Shown piece by piece: positions 32,332 to 41,522 of a DNA stretch of 64,000 bases. A program made the position numbers and the translations under genes. The notes beneath the pieces were generated by a model. The model saw only the letters and a program-made list of their open reading frames with translations. It was not told where the DNA came from and did not search any database. Numbering within the stretch: position 1 is the stretch's first letter; each line of letters begins with the position of its first letter. Origin of the DNA: VRUE01 sp963716245 (lineage in GTDB: Bacteria; Actinomycetota; Thermoleophilia; Solirubrobacterales; 70-9); assembly GCA_963716245.1 (NCBI GenBank), contig OY970300.1, positions 1,054,001 to 1,118,000 on the forward strand, written 5' to 3'.

Positions 32332-33156
32332 ATGACTATGCGGCTTCGCCGTTCACCTCTCGGTTTCGGGCTGGCGCTAGCCGTCGCGCTGTTTGGCGCC
32401 GCCCTGGTGCCGGCAGGCGCGACGGCGAAGCCGCTAGTCGAAATGCACGCTTCGTTCATCCCCTACCGCTTGGGCGAGGGAACCACGGTGAGATTCGGCT
32501 TCGAGGTCACTGCCAGGGATGGAGAGATCCCGTCACCGCTAAGCACCGTGATACTCCATTTGCCCAAGGGTCTGAACCAAAACGCTTCAGAGCTGGGCCT
32601 CGACATATGTCGCCCCGCAATCCTGGCGCGCCGTGGTCCGCGAGGGTGTCCGGTCAACTCGAAAGTGGGCTTCGGCACCACCGAGGTCGAGGCGACATTT
32701 GGCGGGGATCGCATTCGCCAGAAGGCTCAAGTCAGCACCTTCGTCGGTCCGCCTGAATCGGCGGCTGAACTTCTCTTCTACAGTGAGTCGAGGTCGCCAA
32801 TCGCGTCGCGGGTGATCTACAAGGGGAAGGGTCAAGAAAGCTCGGAAGGCCCGTTCGGGGGTGCTCTCGAAACGACCATTCCGCTGATCCCGACCGTGCC
32901 CGCTGGCAATTTCCTGGCGACCACCAGCTTCGAGTCGACTCTCGGCCCGCTCGGCCTCACTTACCGCCGCAGAATCGGCCACCGCTTGGAAAGCTTCCAG
33001 CCAGAAGGAATCCTGCTGCCGCGACGATGCCCCCGCGGGGGTTTTCGCTTCCGCGTTGATCTGCGGTTCTCTGACGGCGTAGAAGCTGCCGACCGCAGCA
33101 CGCTTCCCTGTCCACGGAGAGGCTCGGCGCACCGGCGCCAGGAGACGGGGACGTGA
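32332..33156 (+). CDS. Secreted protein of the CP-S-G repeat family, 274 aa
   Basis: N-terminal signal peptide (LGFGLALAVALFGAALVPAGATA, cleavage near residue 32). The mature part has VILHLPKGLNQNASELGLDICRPAILARRGPRGCPVNSKVGFG, the same building block as the large protein at 36671. It lacks repeats and ends in an Arg-rich tail. The gene starts seven bases after its neighbour and its stop overlaps the next GTG (33153). Probably a cell-surface or secreted structural protein; no enzyme motif. Confidence 0.65.
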   Translation: MTMRLRRSPLGFGLALAVALFGAALVPAGATAKPLVEMHASFIPYRLGEGTTVRFGFEVTARDGEIPSPLSTVILHLPKGLNQNASELGLDICRPAILARRGPRGCPVNSKVGFGTTEVEATFGGDRIRQKAQVSTFVGPPESAAELLFYSESRSPIASRVIYKGKGQESSEGPFGGALETTIPLIPTVPAGNFLATTSFESTLGPLGLTYRRRIGHRLESFQPEGILLPRRCPRGGFRFRVDLRFSDGVEAADRSTLPCPRRGSAHRRQETGT

Positions 33157-36100
33157 AAGTCAAGAAGGGACGTGATCGACGCCGTCTCAGCTGGGGCCCT
33201 GCACTGATCGTCGGAGCGGCACTTCTTGGCCTCGGCTTTGCTGCGGATCCGGCCAGTGCCGCCAAGTTGCATCTCTTCCAGGAAATCTTCGGCAGTGCAG
33301 CGCAGCCGGCGTTTACGACGCCGAGAAGCATTGCGGTGAACCAGTCGACGGGCGATGTCCTGGTCATGGATGCAGGGGGAACGCCGTCGATCAAGCGCTT
33401 CAATCCCGACGGGAGCCCGGCAGATTTCACTGCGCTTGGCACTAACGTCATCGACGGCAAAGGTGTGGGCGACGAAACCCCGCAGAACGGACTCGGCTTT
33501 GCCAGTGCCAGCGAATCGCAGATAGCCGTCGATAGTTCTGGGACGGCGACGGACGGGAATATCTACGTCACCCAGGGCTCACCGAATCTGATCAACATCT
33601 TCTCCTCGGACGGCACCTATCTGGGCCAGCTCACCAAAGCGGGGACGACGACGAACCTCTCCGAAGCCTGCGGAGTGGCGGTCGACTCCACGGGCACCGT
33701 TTATGTTGGTGACTTCACCGGAGGCATCCGCAAGTACGTTCCGAGCGGTAGCCCGCCGGTCAATACTGATCACACTGCGACGATCACGACCGTCACCCAG
33801 CCGTGTGTCCTAGCGGCTGGCGCAGGCGCTTCTGCCGGGTTTCTCTTCCCAGCAAGATTCAACGGACCGATCTCGAAAATCGATAGCGCCACCGGTGAAG
33901 TCAAATACACGGTGTCCGCCGGATCCTACACGGCTGTCACCTTCGACCCAGGGACCGGTGCGCTATACGGTGCGACGGGGTCGACGATCAACGAGTTCAG
34001 TCCCGCCGGCACGTCCAGCGCCCAGTTGCTTGCCAGCGCGAAACTTGCCTCCAGCGCCCAAGGTCTCGCTGTGCGCGGCTCGAGTGGGGAGATCTACGCG
34101 TCGCGCAGCTCGGGACTCCAACTCGAAGTGTTCGAACCGGCGGTCGTTACCTTCCCTGATGTCGTGACCGGGTCCGCTACCGAGAACACCGGACTCACGA
34201 TGACGTTCAACGGGAGCGTCAACCCGGACGGGGCCAGCCTGACGACATGTCTTTTCGAATACGGCGAGACTAACTCCTACGGACAGGTTGTTCCCTGCGC
34301 GGAGTCCCCGGCCGCGATCGGTAACGGCAACGCTCCGGTCGCCGTCCACGCAGAGGTGTCCGGCCTCTCTTTTTCTACGATCTACCATTTCCGCCTTGTT
34401 GCCGGTAACGCGGTAGGAAGCGTTAACGGTGCAAATAATTCGGCAAAGGCCGCAGGCCCCCCGATCGTAGGTGCCCAGTGGGCTTCTGGCGTGACTCAGG
34501 GCGAGGCGACCCTCATGGCGGCGATCGATCCGAACGGTCTGGCAACGACCGCCTGGCTCGAATGGGGGGTCGACGCCTCCTATGGCAACGTGAGTACTTT
34601 GATCGACATCGGCTCTGGCTCACCGGGCACGACCGTCAGCGTTCCGCTCGAGGGGCTTGAGCCGGGTGTCAAGTACCACTACCGCTTCGTTGCGACAAAT
34701 TCGGCCAGCGAGGTGCTGGGCACTCCGATCGAGGGTGCCGACAAGGACTTCACCACCTATCCGATCAACGTTGCGCCGCCAGCCGACAGCCGCGTCTTCG
34801 AGTTGGTTTCGCCGCAAGACAAGAATGGCGGTGACATTGGCGGGGCCGCACTTGGCGGCGAACTCGCCAGCGGGCTTGGTCAGAGTGCCTTCGACGGCGA
34901 GGCGGTTACCTACGCATCGTTGGCTAGCTTCGGGGACGCACCGAGCGCTGAGCTCAGCACGCAATATCTTTCGTTGCGCTCGGCTGCTGGGTGGGAGACG
35001 CGCAGCATCGCGCCTCCCGCAGGACCAGCGGGCAGCCTAGAAGACCTTTTCACCGCCTCGTTGTCCCCGTATGGTGCCTTCACTCCTGATCTGTCTGCGG
35101 GCGTCATCGAAAGCAAGGCAGTTCTCGCTGGTGGGGCACCTCAGGACTTCGACAAGCTCTACGTGCGCGACAACGTCAGTGGCGAATACCGGCTTGTTAC
35201 CCCGGATGCGCCCGCCACTCTCTCGCCGGACGAATACGACGTGACGTTTGCCGGTGCTTCACCTGATCTCCGCCACATCGTGTTCGAGGCCAATGACGCG
35301 CTTATGCCGGAGGCGCCGGCAGGCGCACGGAGCGTCTACGAGTGGACCCCCGACGATGGTCTGCGGCTGGTCAGCGTGCTGCCCGAGCCCGGTGGATCCG
35401 CGGCCGCTGGCGCCGGGGCGGGTGACGGAGCCGACAGTGCCTTCGCCAACGTTGTCTCGGCCGATGGCTCGCGCATCTTCTGGACCGATGCCGCCAAACA
35501 GCTCTACGTGCGCGAGGGTGGTGTCACGACCGTAAAGATCAACGCTTCGCAGCGGGCCGTCTCGTTGGGCGATGGGACTGCGGTGTTCAGAGGCGCGGCG
35601 TTCGATGGCTCAAAGGTCGTGTTCACGGACGCCACCGTGTTGACCGACGACCCAGAGGATCATGGTGGGCTTTACGCGTATGACCTAGAGAGCGATGCAC
35701 TAAGCATCCTCAGCCCGATCTCCAGCGGATCGCCCGGGGTGAAAGGCGTCGTTGGAGTAAGTGAGGACGCCGAAAGCGTCTACTTCGTGGCCAGTGGCGT
35801 GCTTGCAGCCGGGGCAAGCGCCGGGGGCAACAATCTCTACCTTGCCCATGGAGGTGAGATCGAGTTTGTCGCTGCCCTGGTCGGCGGCGACAGCGCTGAC
35901 TGGACGGCGAACATGACCCAGCGAACCGCCAGGGTAACGCCGGATGGCCGCCTCCTTGTCTTTACCTCGATGGCTAGTTTGACCGGCTACGACAACACCG
36001 ATGTCGATACTGGCGTTGCGGTTTCCGAGGTCTTCGTCTACGACGCAGATACCGCGGTGCTGCACTGTGCGTCCTGTAATCCAAGCGGCGCCCGGCCGAC

Positions 36101-36674
36101 CGGACCCTCGCGACTCTCGCTTGCTTGGAACAAGATCTACATACCCCGGCATGTAACCGATGACGGCGAGCGTGTCTTCTTCAATAGTGAGGATGCACTG
36201 GAGCTCCGGGACACGAACGGAATCCAAGACGTTTACGAGTTCCGTGATGGCGTGGTGCGGCTGATCTCCTCGGGGACCAGCGACGGTATTTCGACGTTCA
36301 CGGATGCCAGCGCAAACGGCCGGGACGTCTTCTTCACCACGCGTGATCGTCTGGTGCCGCTTGACCAAGATGAAAGCTCTGACCTGTACGACGCGCGGAT
36401 CGGCGGCGGTTTCCCGCCAGATCCCGCGACTGTGCCCTGCCAGGGCGAGTCTTGCCGCGGCCCGCTTAGCGCTGCCCCGCCGGCGGTGGCCATTGCTACG
36501 ACGGCGATTGGTGCCGATCCTGAGGACAGCGTCGCGCCGTTGAAGCGGAGACGAGCGTGTCGGGTGAGGACCACGACATCGCGTCGCCACCAAGGCCACC
36601 ACAGGAAAGAGCTGCAAGGCAAGCGCGTGTGCAAGGGAAAGCGCCGCCAGGTCCGAGGGAGTGCAAGCAGGTGA
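33153..36674 (+). CDS. Secreted NHL / fibronectin-III / PD40 multidomain protein
   Basis: 1173-aa secreted protein. Signal sequence at residues 11-36 (WGPALIVGAALLGLGFAADPASAA). NHL-type beta-propeller repeats (SIAVNQSTGDVLVMD, IAVDSSGTATDGNIYVT, VAVDSTGTVYVGD) fill about 50-330. Two fibronectin-III-like modules lie near 330-435 and 440-545 (TGSATENTGLTMTFNGSVNPDG; ATLMAAIDPNGLATTAWLEWG). A second propeller with PD40/TolB-like repeats spans about 560-1090. The tail is Arg/Lys-rich. The domain order recalls secreted proteins of Solirubrobacterales. GTG 33153 overlaps the previous stop. Role likely adhesive or structural. Confidence 0.75.
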   Translation: MKVKKGRDRRRLSWGPALIVGAALLGLGFAADPASAAKLHLFQEIFGSAAQPAFTTPRSIAVNQSTGDVLVMDAGGTPSIKRFNPDGSPADFTALGTNVIDGKGVGDETPQNGLGFASASESQIAVDSSGTATDGNIYVTQGSPNLINIFSSDGTYLGQLTKAGTTTNLSEACGVAVDSTGTVYVGDFTGGIRKYVPSGSPPVNTDHTATITTVTQPCVLAAGAGASAGFLFPARFNGPISKIDSATGEVKYTVSAGSYTAVTFDPGTGALYGATGSTINEFSPAGTSSAQLLASAKLASSAQGLAVRGSSGEIYASRSSGLQLEVFEPAVVTFPDVVTGSATENTGLTMTFNGSVNPDGASLTTCLFEYGETNSYGQVVPCAESPAAIGNGNAPVAVHAEVSGLSFSTIYHFRLVAGNAVGSVNGANNSAKAAGPPIVGAQWASGVTQGEATLMAAIDPNGLATTAWLEWGVDASYGNVSTLIDIGSGSPGTTVSVPLEGLEPGVKYHYRFVATNSASEVLGTPIEGADKDFTTYPINVAPPADSRVFELVSPQDKNGGDIGGAALGGELASGLGQSAFDGEAVTYASLASFGDAPSAELSTQYLSLRSAAGWETRSIAPPAGPAGSLEDLFTASLSPYGAFTPDLSAGVIESKAVLAGGAPQDFDKLYVRDNVSGEYRLVTPDAPATLSPDEYDVTFAGASPDLRHIVFEANDALMPEAPAGARSVYEWTPDDGLRLVSVLPEPGGSAAAGAGAGDGADSAFANVVSADGSRIFWTDAAKQLYVREGGVTTVKINASQRAVSLGDGTAVFRGAAFDGSKVVFTDATVLTDDPEDHGGLYAYDLESDALSILSPISSGSPGVKGVVGVSEDAESVYFVASGVLAAGASAGGNNLYLAHGGEIEFVAALVGGDSADWTANMTQRTARVTPDGRLLVFTSMASLTGYDNTDVDTGVAVSEVFVYDADTAVLHCASCNPSGARPTGPSRLSLAWNKIYIPRHVTDDGERVFFNSEDALELRDTNGIQDVYEFRDGVVRLISSGTSDGISTFTDASANGRDVFFTTRDRLVPLDQDESSDLYDARIGGGFPPDPATVPCQGESCRGPLSAAPPAVAIATTAIGADPEDSVAPLKRRRACRVRTTTSRRHQGHHRKELQGKRVCKGKRRQVRGSASR

Positions 36675-39454
36675 GCCAACCTCGTGCCGTCACGCGACTG
36701 GTTCTGCCGCCGCTGCTCGCTCTCGTCTGTCTGGCGATGGCTCCGCAGGCACTGGCGTCCTTCGGCCTGCAGTCTTTTGAGGCGAGCTTCAATGAAGCTC
36801 CGCCAGCAAGTGCGGAACCAGGAGCACTCGGTCCACCCGCAGTCCAGGCCGGCTCCCACCCGTTTCAGGTAACCACGAGCTTCGGCGTTACCCAGACGAC
36901 CAACGCCGAAGGCCAACCAGTCCCGGACGGCCAGCTGAAGGATGCTCACATCGAACTGCCGCCCGGTCTGATTGGTAATCCCAATGCGGTCCCGCAGTGT
37001 CCACGCGAGCTGCTCGCCAGGGGCGGCGTTCTGTTCGGCGAAGGCTGCCCTGCGAGCACCCAGATCGGGACGTTGACTCTCAATGCCACGTTTGGCAGCG
37101 TCATCACCCCCGTCTTCAACCTCGTGCCGTCTCCGGGTGCTCCGGCACAGTTCGGATTCAATCTCATTGCGCCATCGGTGATGGATGTCGCAGTGCGCAA
37201 CGAGAGTGATTTTGGGATCACGGTCAGCTTCCACAATCTTTCACAGGTGCTGCCTCTGTTTGGAGCGTCGCTTGCTCTGTGGGGTGTACCAGCCGCTCCG
37301 GCGCACGACCCCCTACGTGGAAGCTGCCTGCAACCGGAAGGCGGTTCATCGGGCCAATGTCCGACTGATGCCGTGCCGCGGCCGTTTATGACCTTGCCGA
37401 CGTCCTGCAACGGGCCGTTGCGAGTAGCGATCAAGGTCGAATCATGGGACGGTCAGGACTCGATCGACGAACGAGAAGCGGAGAGTCAGCCCGGTGATGC
37501 TATGGAGAGCGGCCTACGGGGCTGCGGAAGGCTCGGCTTCGCGCCGCGGATTGACGTGCAGCCTCGGGTGCGCGAGGCCGACCAACCGACGGATCTGCTT
37601 GTCGACGTCGGTGTTCCCCAGAAGGAAGATCCAAACGGTCTCGCTACGGCGAACTTGAAGAACGCAGTCATCGACTTGCCCGCCGGTCTCTCTATCAACC
37701 CCGCTGTCGCCGACGGCTTGGTCGGTTGCACTCCCGCCCAGATCGGACTGGGGACCACCGCGCTGCCGAACTGCCCAGATGCCTCCACGATTGGTGCCTT
37801 CGAGCTGGACACGCCGCTTCTCACCCACCCGCTCTCAGGCTCGATCTACCTTGCGCAGCCGCGCGCGAACCCGTTTGGAGAGCGGATGGCGATCTACGCT
37901 GTTGCTGAGGAGGATGGGATCGTCGCAAGGCTGCCCGGAAGGATTGTCGCCGACGAGACCACCGGTCAGCTTTCGATTAGCCTCGACGTGCCCGAGCTGC
38001 CCTTCAGCAACTTGAGGCTTCAGCTTTTCGGCGGCCCGCGAGCCGTCCTCGCGACTCCTGCCCGGTGCGGGAGTTTCACCGCGTTGTCGCGCCTAACGCC
38101 TTACTCGGCCCCGTATACCGGGGCGCCGGCGACGCCCTCGGTCGACTTCGAGATTGGGCAAGGCTGTGGCGGACGTTTCTCGCCGAGCTTTGCTGCTGGA
38201 TCGACCAACGCTTCGGCGGGGCAGAGCACCGAGCTCGCCCTGCGGTTTGGGCGCGCTGATGGCGAGCAACTTCTTGGCAGCGTAGCGACGACCCTGCCAG
38301 CGGGGCTCCTGGCGCGACTGAGTTCGGTCTCCACGTGCGCTGAGGGGGAAGCGGCGGCTGGTACCTGCCCGGCGTCAAGCCGGGTCGGGGGTGCCGTAGT
38401 TGCCGCGGGGGCCGGTTCGCACCCCTACCACCTCAACGGCGACGTGTTCCTGACCGGTCCTTATGACGAGGCTCCGTTCGGTCTCGCCATCGTGATCCCG
38501 GGCCTCGCCGGTCCATTCGATCTCGGCACGATCGTGGTTCGGGCCGGCATCTCGGTCAGCCCGGTAAGCGCGCAGATCACGATCCAGACTCAGTCGTTGC
38601 CGACGATCCTGACGGGCATTCCGCTCCGGATCAGGTCTGTTCAACTCAGCATTGATCGCCCCGGTTTCATGCGAAACCCGACCAGCTGCGATCCGAGGCT
38701 AGTCGACGGCGTGATCACATCTAACGATGGAGTAGGGGCGCCCGTCTCGGCGCCGTTCAAGGTGAGGGGATGCGCAAAGCTGCCCTTCAAGCCTTCCATT
38801 CGGGCGATTGTCGGTGCGAGAGCATCGCGCGAGCGAGGCGCGAACCTACGGCTCGAGTTTGCTCAACCCGCCGGTGACGCGGGCTTGCGGGCCGTGAAGC
38901 TCGAGTTGCCGCAGCAGCTTCCAATTGAACTGCGTACGCTCCAAGGCGCCTGCCTTGACACGATCTTCGAAAGCAGTCCAGACAACTGCCCAATGCTGTC
39001 CCGGGTGGGTGCGGGGTTCGCTCGCACTCCGATCCTGGCTCATCCTCTGCGTGGTCCGATCTTCGTCGTCTCGCACGGCGACAGGCAGTTCCCCAGCCTG
39101 GTGGCGGTGCTCCGGGGAGAAGGCGTGACCATCGAGCTGGGGGGACGCACTGCGATCCACGATGAGGTGGCCAGCACCGTCTTCTCCCTTCCCGATGTGC
39201 CGATCTCAAGATTCCACCTGAACTTTCCGCGCAAGGGGTTGCCGCTGTTCGGCGCGAACCCGACGGCCGGGAGAGGTCGTGGTTTCTGTGGAGGTAGCGT
39301 CCAGATGCCGACTACCCTCCTTGCTCAGAACGGCGCCAAGAAGGTGCGAAGAATAAAGGTCAAGGTGCGCGGCTGTCGCGATGCCGAGAGGCTGAACCAC
39401 CCTGAAGATGGCCATACCCGTATGCCCTGGATAGATCGGCGACGATGGCGCTGA
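36671..39454 (+). CDS. Secreted CP-S-G repeat protein, 927 aa
   Basis: Start at GTG 36671 overlapping the previous stop (GTGA); the frame upstream is a shadow. Signal peptide LVLPPLLALVCLAMAPQALA in the first 30 residues. At least three tandem copies of a domain with PxGLxxNP, two Cys and a CPxxSxxG motif are seen: LPPGLIGNPNAVPQCP then CPASTQIGTL; LPAGLSINPAV then CPDASTIGAF; CPASSRVGGAV later. The C-terminus is basic. Related to the 32332 gene. Probably cell-surface, function unknown. Its last ten bases overlap the HadA-like gene. Confidence 0.65.
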   Translation: MSQPRAVTRLVLPPLLALVCLAMAPQALASFGLQSFEASFNEAPPASAEPGALGPPAVQAGSHPFQVTTSFGVTQTTNAEGQPVPDGQLKDAHIELPPGLIGNPNAVPQCPRELLARGGVLFGEGCPASTQIGTLTLNATFGSVITPVFNLVPSPGAPAQFGFNLIAPSVMDVAVRNESDFGITVSFHNLSQVLPLFGASLALWGVPAAPAHDPLRGSCLQPEGGSSGQCPTDAVPRPFMTLPTSCNGPLRVAIKVESWDGQDSIDEREAESQPGDAMESGLRGCGRLGFAPRIDVQPRVREADQPTDLLVDVGVPQKEDPNGLATANLKNAVIDLPAGLSINPAVADGLVGCTPAQIGLGTTALPNCPDASTIGAFELDTPLLTHPLSGSIYLAQPRANPFGERMAIYAVAEEDGIVARLPGRIVADETTGQLSISLDVPELPFSNLRLQLFGGPRAVLATPARCGSFTALSRLTPYSAPYTGAPATPSVDFEIGQGCGGRFSPSFAAGSTNASAGQSTELALRFGRADGEQLLGSVATTLPAGLLARLSSVSTCAEGEAAAGTCPASSRVGGAVVAAGAGSHPYHLNGDVFLTGPYDEAPFGLAIVIPGLAGPFDLGTIVVRAGISVSPVSAQITIQTQSLPTILTGIPLRIRSVQLSIDRPGFMRNPTSCDPRLVDGVITSNDGVGAPVSAPFKVRGCAKLPFKPSIRAIVGARASRERGANLRLEFAQPAGDAGLRAVKLELPQQLPIELRTLQGACLDTIFESSPDNCPMLSRVGAGFARTPILAHPLRGPIFVVSHGDRQFPSLVAVLRGEGVTIELGGRTAIHDEVASTVFSLPDVPISRFHLNFPRKGLPLFGANPTAGRGRGFCGGSVQMPTTLLAQNGAKKVRRIKVKVRGCRDAERLNHPEDGHTRMPWIDRRRWR

Positions 39455-39885
39455 GCTCTGCAGCCGTGGGGAAGGAGTGGCCGGCAATGGTGTACCAGGT
39501 CGGCCGGGAGAAGATTAAGGAGTACGCGACGGTGCTGGGGCTTGAGAATCGAGTGCACTTCGATGTCGAAACAGCACGGGAGGCGGGTTTCCGCGACGTG
39601 GTGGCCCCGCCAATGTTCGCGGTTGTGTACAGCGGGCCGGCGCTGGGGTTGGCGCTGTTGGACCCTGAGGTGGCGATGGACTTTGCGGCCATGGTTCATG
39701 GCCGCCAGACCTTCGAATGGGGCGAGTCAGTGTGCTCCGGAGACGAGATTGTGACGGCGGCAAGGTGCCTTTCGATCGAGGAGAAAGGTGGCATGGGCTT
39801 CTACGTCTTCGAGACCATCTCTGAGAACCAGGACGGCGCCGAGGTCGCGCGCGGGACTTGGACCAACATCGTCAGGGGGGTGTGA
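39445..39885 (+). CDS. MaoC-like dehydratase subunit (HadA/HadC-like)
   Basis: Hot-dog-fold protein of the FAS1_DH/MaoC N-terminal type, 146 aa. It opens LSSAAVGKEW and VGREKIKEYATVLGLENRVHFDVETAREAGFRDVVAPPMF, the layout of mycobacterial HadA/HadC, and lacks the catalytic Asp-His pair, as expected for the substrate-binding subunit. It pairs with the HadB-like protein encoded next, with only one base between stop and start. Together they dehydrate 3-hydroxyacyl-ACP. ATG 39445 overlaps the upstream secreted-protein gene by ten bases. Confidence 0.85.
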   Translation: MALSSAAVGKEWPAMVYQVGREKIKEYATVLGLENRVHFDVETAREAGFRDVVAPPMFAVVYSGPALGLALLDPEVAMDFAAMVHGRQTFEWGESVCSGDEIVTAARCLSIEEKGGMGFYVFETISENQDGAEVARGTWTNIVRGV

Positions 39886-39886
39886 A

Positions 39887-40279
39887 ATGACCGAGTTGAG
39901 CGTGGGCGACCACGTCCCCGAGCTGCGGGAGACACCCGACAAGTATCTGCCCCATCGTTATGCCGGTGCTTCGGGAGACTTCAACCCGATCCACATCGAT
40001 GACGAATTCGCCAAAGCCGTCGGACTGCCGGGCACCATCCTCCATGGGCTTTACTCGATGGGCCTAGTAGCGAAGGCCAGCACGGCTCTCGCCGGCGGGG
40101 ATCCGCGGGCGTTGAAGCGGCTCTCTGTCCAGTTCCGGGGGATGGGACTCCCCGAGCAGGAGATCGTCGTCAGTGGGACCGTGGTGTCCATCGAGGAGGC
40201 CCGAGTTGTGGTCGACACCGTTGCTACCCAGGGCGATAGCAAGATCATTCGCAAGGGCAGGGCGGAGATCGAGCTGTAG
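39887..40279 (+). CDS. MaoC-like dehydratase catalytic subunit (HadB-like)
   Basis: 130-aa hot-dog protein with the (R)-specific hydratase motif YAGASGDFNPIHIDDEFAKAVGLPGTILHGLYSMG; Asp and His of DFNPIHID are the catalytic pair. ATG 39887 starts one base after the HadA-like stop; the longer upstream frame is a shadow. HadA-HadB heterodimers supply the dehydration step of actinobacterial FAS-II. Followed by a 163-base gap with no clear promoter, then fabG. Confidence 0.88.
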   Translation: MTELSVGDHVPELRETPDKYLPHRYAGASGDFNPIHIDDEFAKAVGLPGTILHGLYSMGLVAKASTALAGGDPRALKRLSVQFRGMGLPEQEIVVSGTVVSIEEARVVVDTVATQGDSKIIRKGRAEIEL

Positions 40280-40442
40280 TCGTTGGGCTAGGTGACCCGC
40301 TGGCTCTCGACGTTGGGCCCTGCTGGCAAAAGTAGGACGAGCTACCGGATCCAAATGCCGAATTTGTCTCTTGGGGTGCGCCTTCGTACTGTCTGGGTCC
40401 TGCGGTCTTTGTGGCGGCGACTCGGAATGAAGGTGGGTTGTT

Positions 40443-41204
40443 ATGGCGGGAAGCAAAAAGGTGGCTTCACGGCGCGCGACGCCGGGCTGCGCACTCATCA
40501 CTGGCGGGTCCAGAGGCATTGGCGCGGCAATTGCCCGCCAGCTCTCCTCCGGTTGTGAGCTTCCTGTCGGCATTACCTATCGCTCCGACGCCGAGGGCGC
40601 GGCAAAAGTGGTGGCGGAGGTCGAAGAGGCGGGCGGCGCGGCGGTAGCGATTCAGGCTGACGTCACCGACGAGGCTGAGATGTCGAGTTGCTTCGAGCAG
40701 CTTGAGGAGCGCTTCGAATGGGTCAGCGTTCTGGTTAACAACGCTGGTCGGCGCGATGACGGTCTTTCGATGAGCCTCGAGGATGAGGCTTGGCAGTCAG
40801 TGCTCGAGACGAACCTCTCCGCCGCCTTTCGCTGCATGCGCCGGGCGGTTACGCCGATGGTTCGTGCTCGCTACGGACGCATCGTCAACATCGCCTCGGT
40901 TGCCGGCCTGCGCGCCGTTCCTGGCCAGGTCAACTACTCGGCCTCAAAGGCCGGGCTTATCGCAGCGTCCAAGACGGTTGCCGCCGAGGTGGCAAGACGT
41001 GGCGTGACCGTCAACGTAGTCGCACCTGGGCTGATCGAGACCCGCTTCATCGAGGGTGTTGACCAAGGTGTCAAGGCGCTGGTTCCCGCCCGCCGGCTCG
41101 GCCAGCCTGAGGAGGTCGCTGCCTGCGTCGGCTTTCTCGCATCGCCGGAGGCAAGTTACGTCACCGGCTCGGTACTGACAGTCGACGGCGGCCTGGTGGC
41201 CTAA
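40443..41204 (+). CDS. 3-oxoacyl-ACP reductase (FabG-like SDR)
   Basis: Classical short-chain dehydrogenase, 253 aa. ALITGGSRGIGAAIARQL is the nucleotide loop, VNNAGRRDD the structural motif, and the Ser-Tyr-Lys triad is completed by NIASVAG and Tyr165/Lys169 in QVNYSASKAGL. The C-terminus ends SYVTGSVLTVDGG as in FabG. It provides the ketoreduction step for the discrete FAS-II-like set. ATG 40443. ACP copy 2 follows 18 bases after the stop. Confidence 0.9.
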   Translation: MAGSKKVASRRATPGCALITGGSRGIGAAIARQLSSGCELPVGITYRSDAEGAAKVVAEVEEAGGAAVAIQADVTDEAEMSSCFEQLEERFEWVSVLVNNAGRRDDGLSMSLEDEAWQSVLETNLSAAFRCMRRAVTPMVRARYGRIVNIASVAGLRAVPGQVNYSASKAGLIAASKTVAAEVARRGVTVNVVAPGLIETRFIEGVDQGVKALVPARRLGQPEEVAACVGFLASPEASYVTGSVLTVDGGLVA

Positions 41205-41222
41205 CTAGAAGGGGGAGACAGC

Positions 41223-41522
41223 ATGATGGAGGCATCGGCAGAGGCGATCACGCCTGAGGAAATCAGGGAGCTCTTGACGACGCTGCTCGTCGAGGAGTTC
41301 GACATCGACTCCGAGCTGCTGACTGACTCAGCCACGCTCGAGGATCTCGACCTCGACTCGCTCGACATGGTGGAGATCGGCCAGGTTGTCGATCAGCGCT
41401 GGGGTGCGCGGATCAGGGCGAGCGACGCGGAGGGCATCACCAACTTCGGGGGCATCATCGAGATGATCCATCGCAAGCTCCAGGCCGAGGGAGTCGAGAG
41501 TTTGGACAAGGGCGGCCAGTGA
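41223..41522 (+). CDS. Acyl carrier protein (copy 2)
   Basis: Discrete ACP, 99 aa, with the same LDLDSLDMVEIGQ phosphopantetheine site as copy 1. From 41226 to 41516 the DNA matches copy 1 (23489-23779) at 290 of 291 positions; the single change (A to G in the fourth codon) is silent. The final residues differ (GGQ here). ATG 41223 or 41226 follows AAGGGGGAG. The stop overlaps the GTG of the ketosynthase (GTGA, 41519-41522). Upstream and downstream sequences of the two copies are not alike. Confidence 0.92.
   Translation: MMEASAEAITPEEIRELLTTLLVEEFDIDSELLTDSATLEDLDLDSLDMVEIGQVVDQRWGARIRASDAEGITNFGGIIEMIHRKLQAEGVESLDKGGQ
41226..41516 (+). repeat. ACP duplicate tract, copy 2
   Basis: Partner of 23489-23779; the single difference is silent. 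Flanking DNA is unrelated apart from the shared gene order ACP-ketosynthase. Confidence 0.9.

Noticed and set aside
40280..40442. Small open frame between the HadB-like and FabG genes (40292-40558)
   Set aside because: It runs into fabG in another frame and its translation has no protein-like features; treated as intergenic, with no clear promoter seen.
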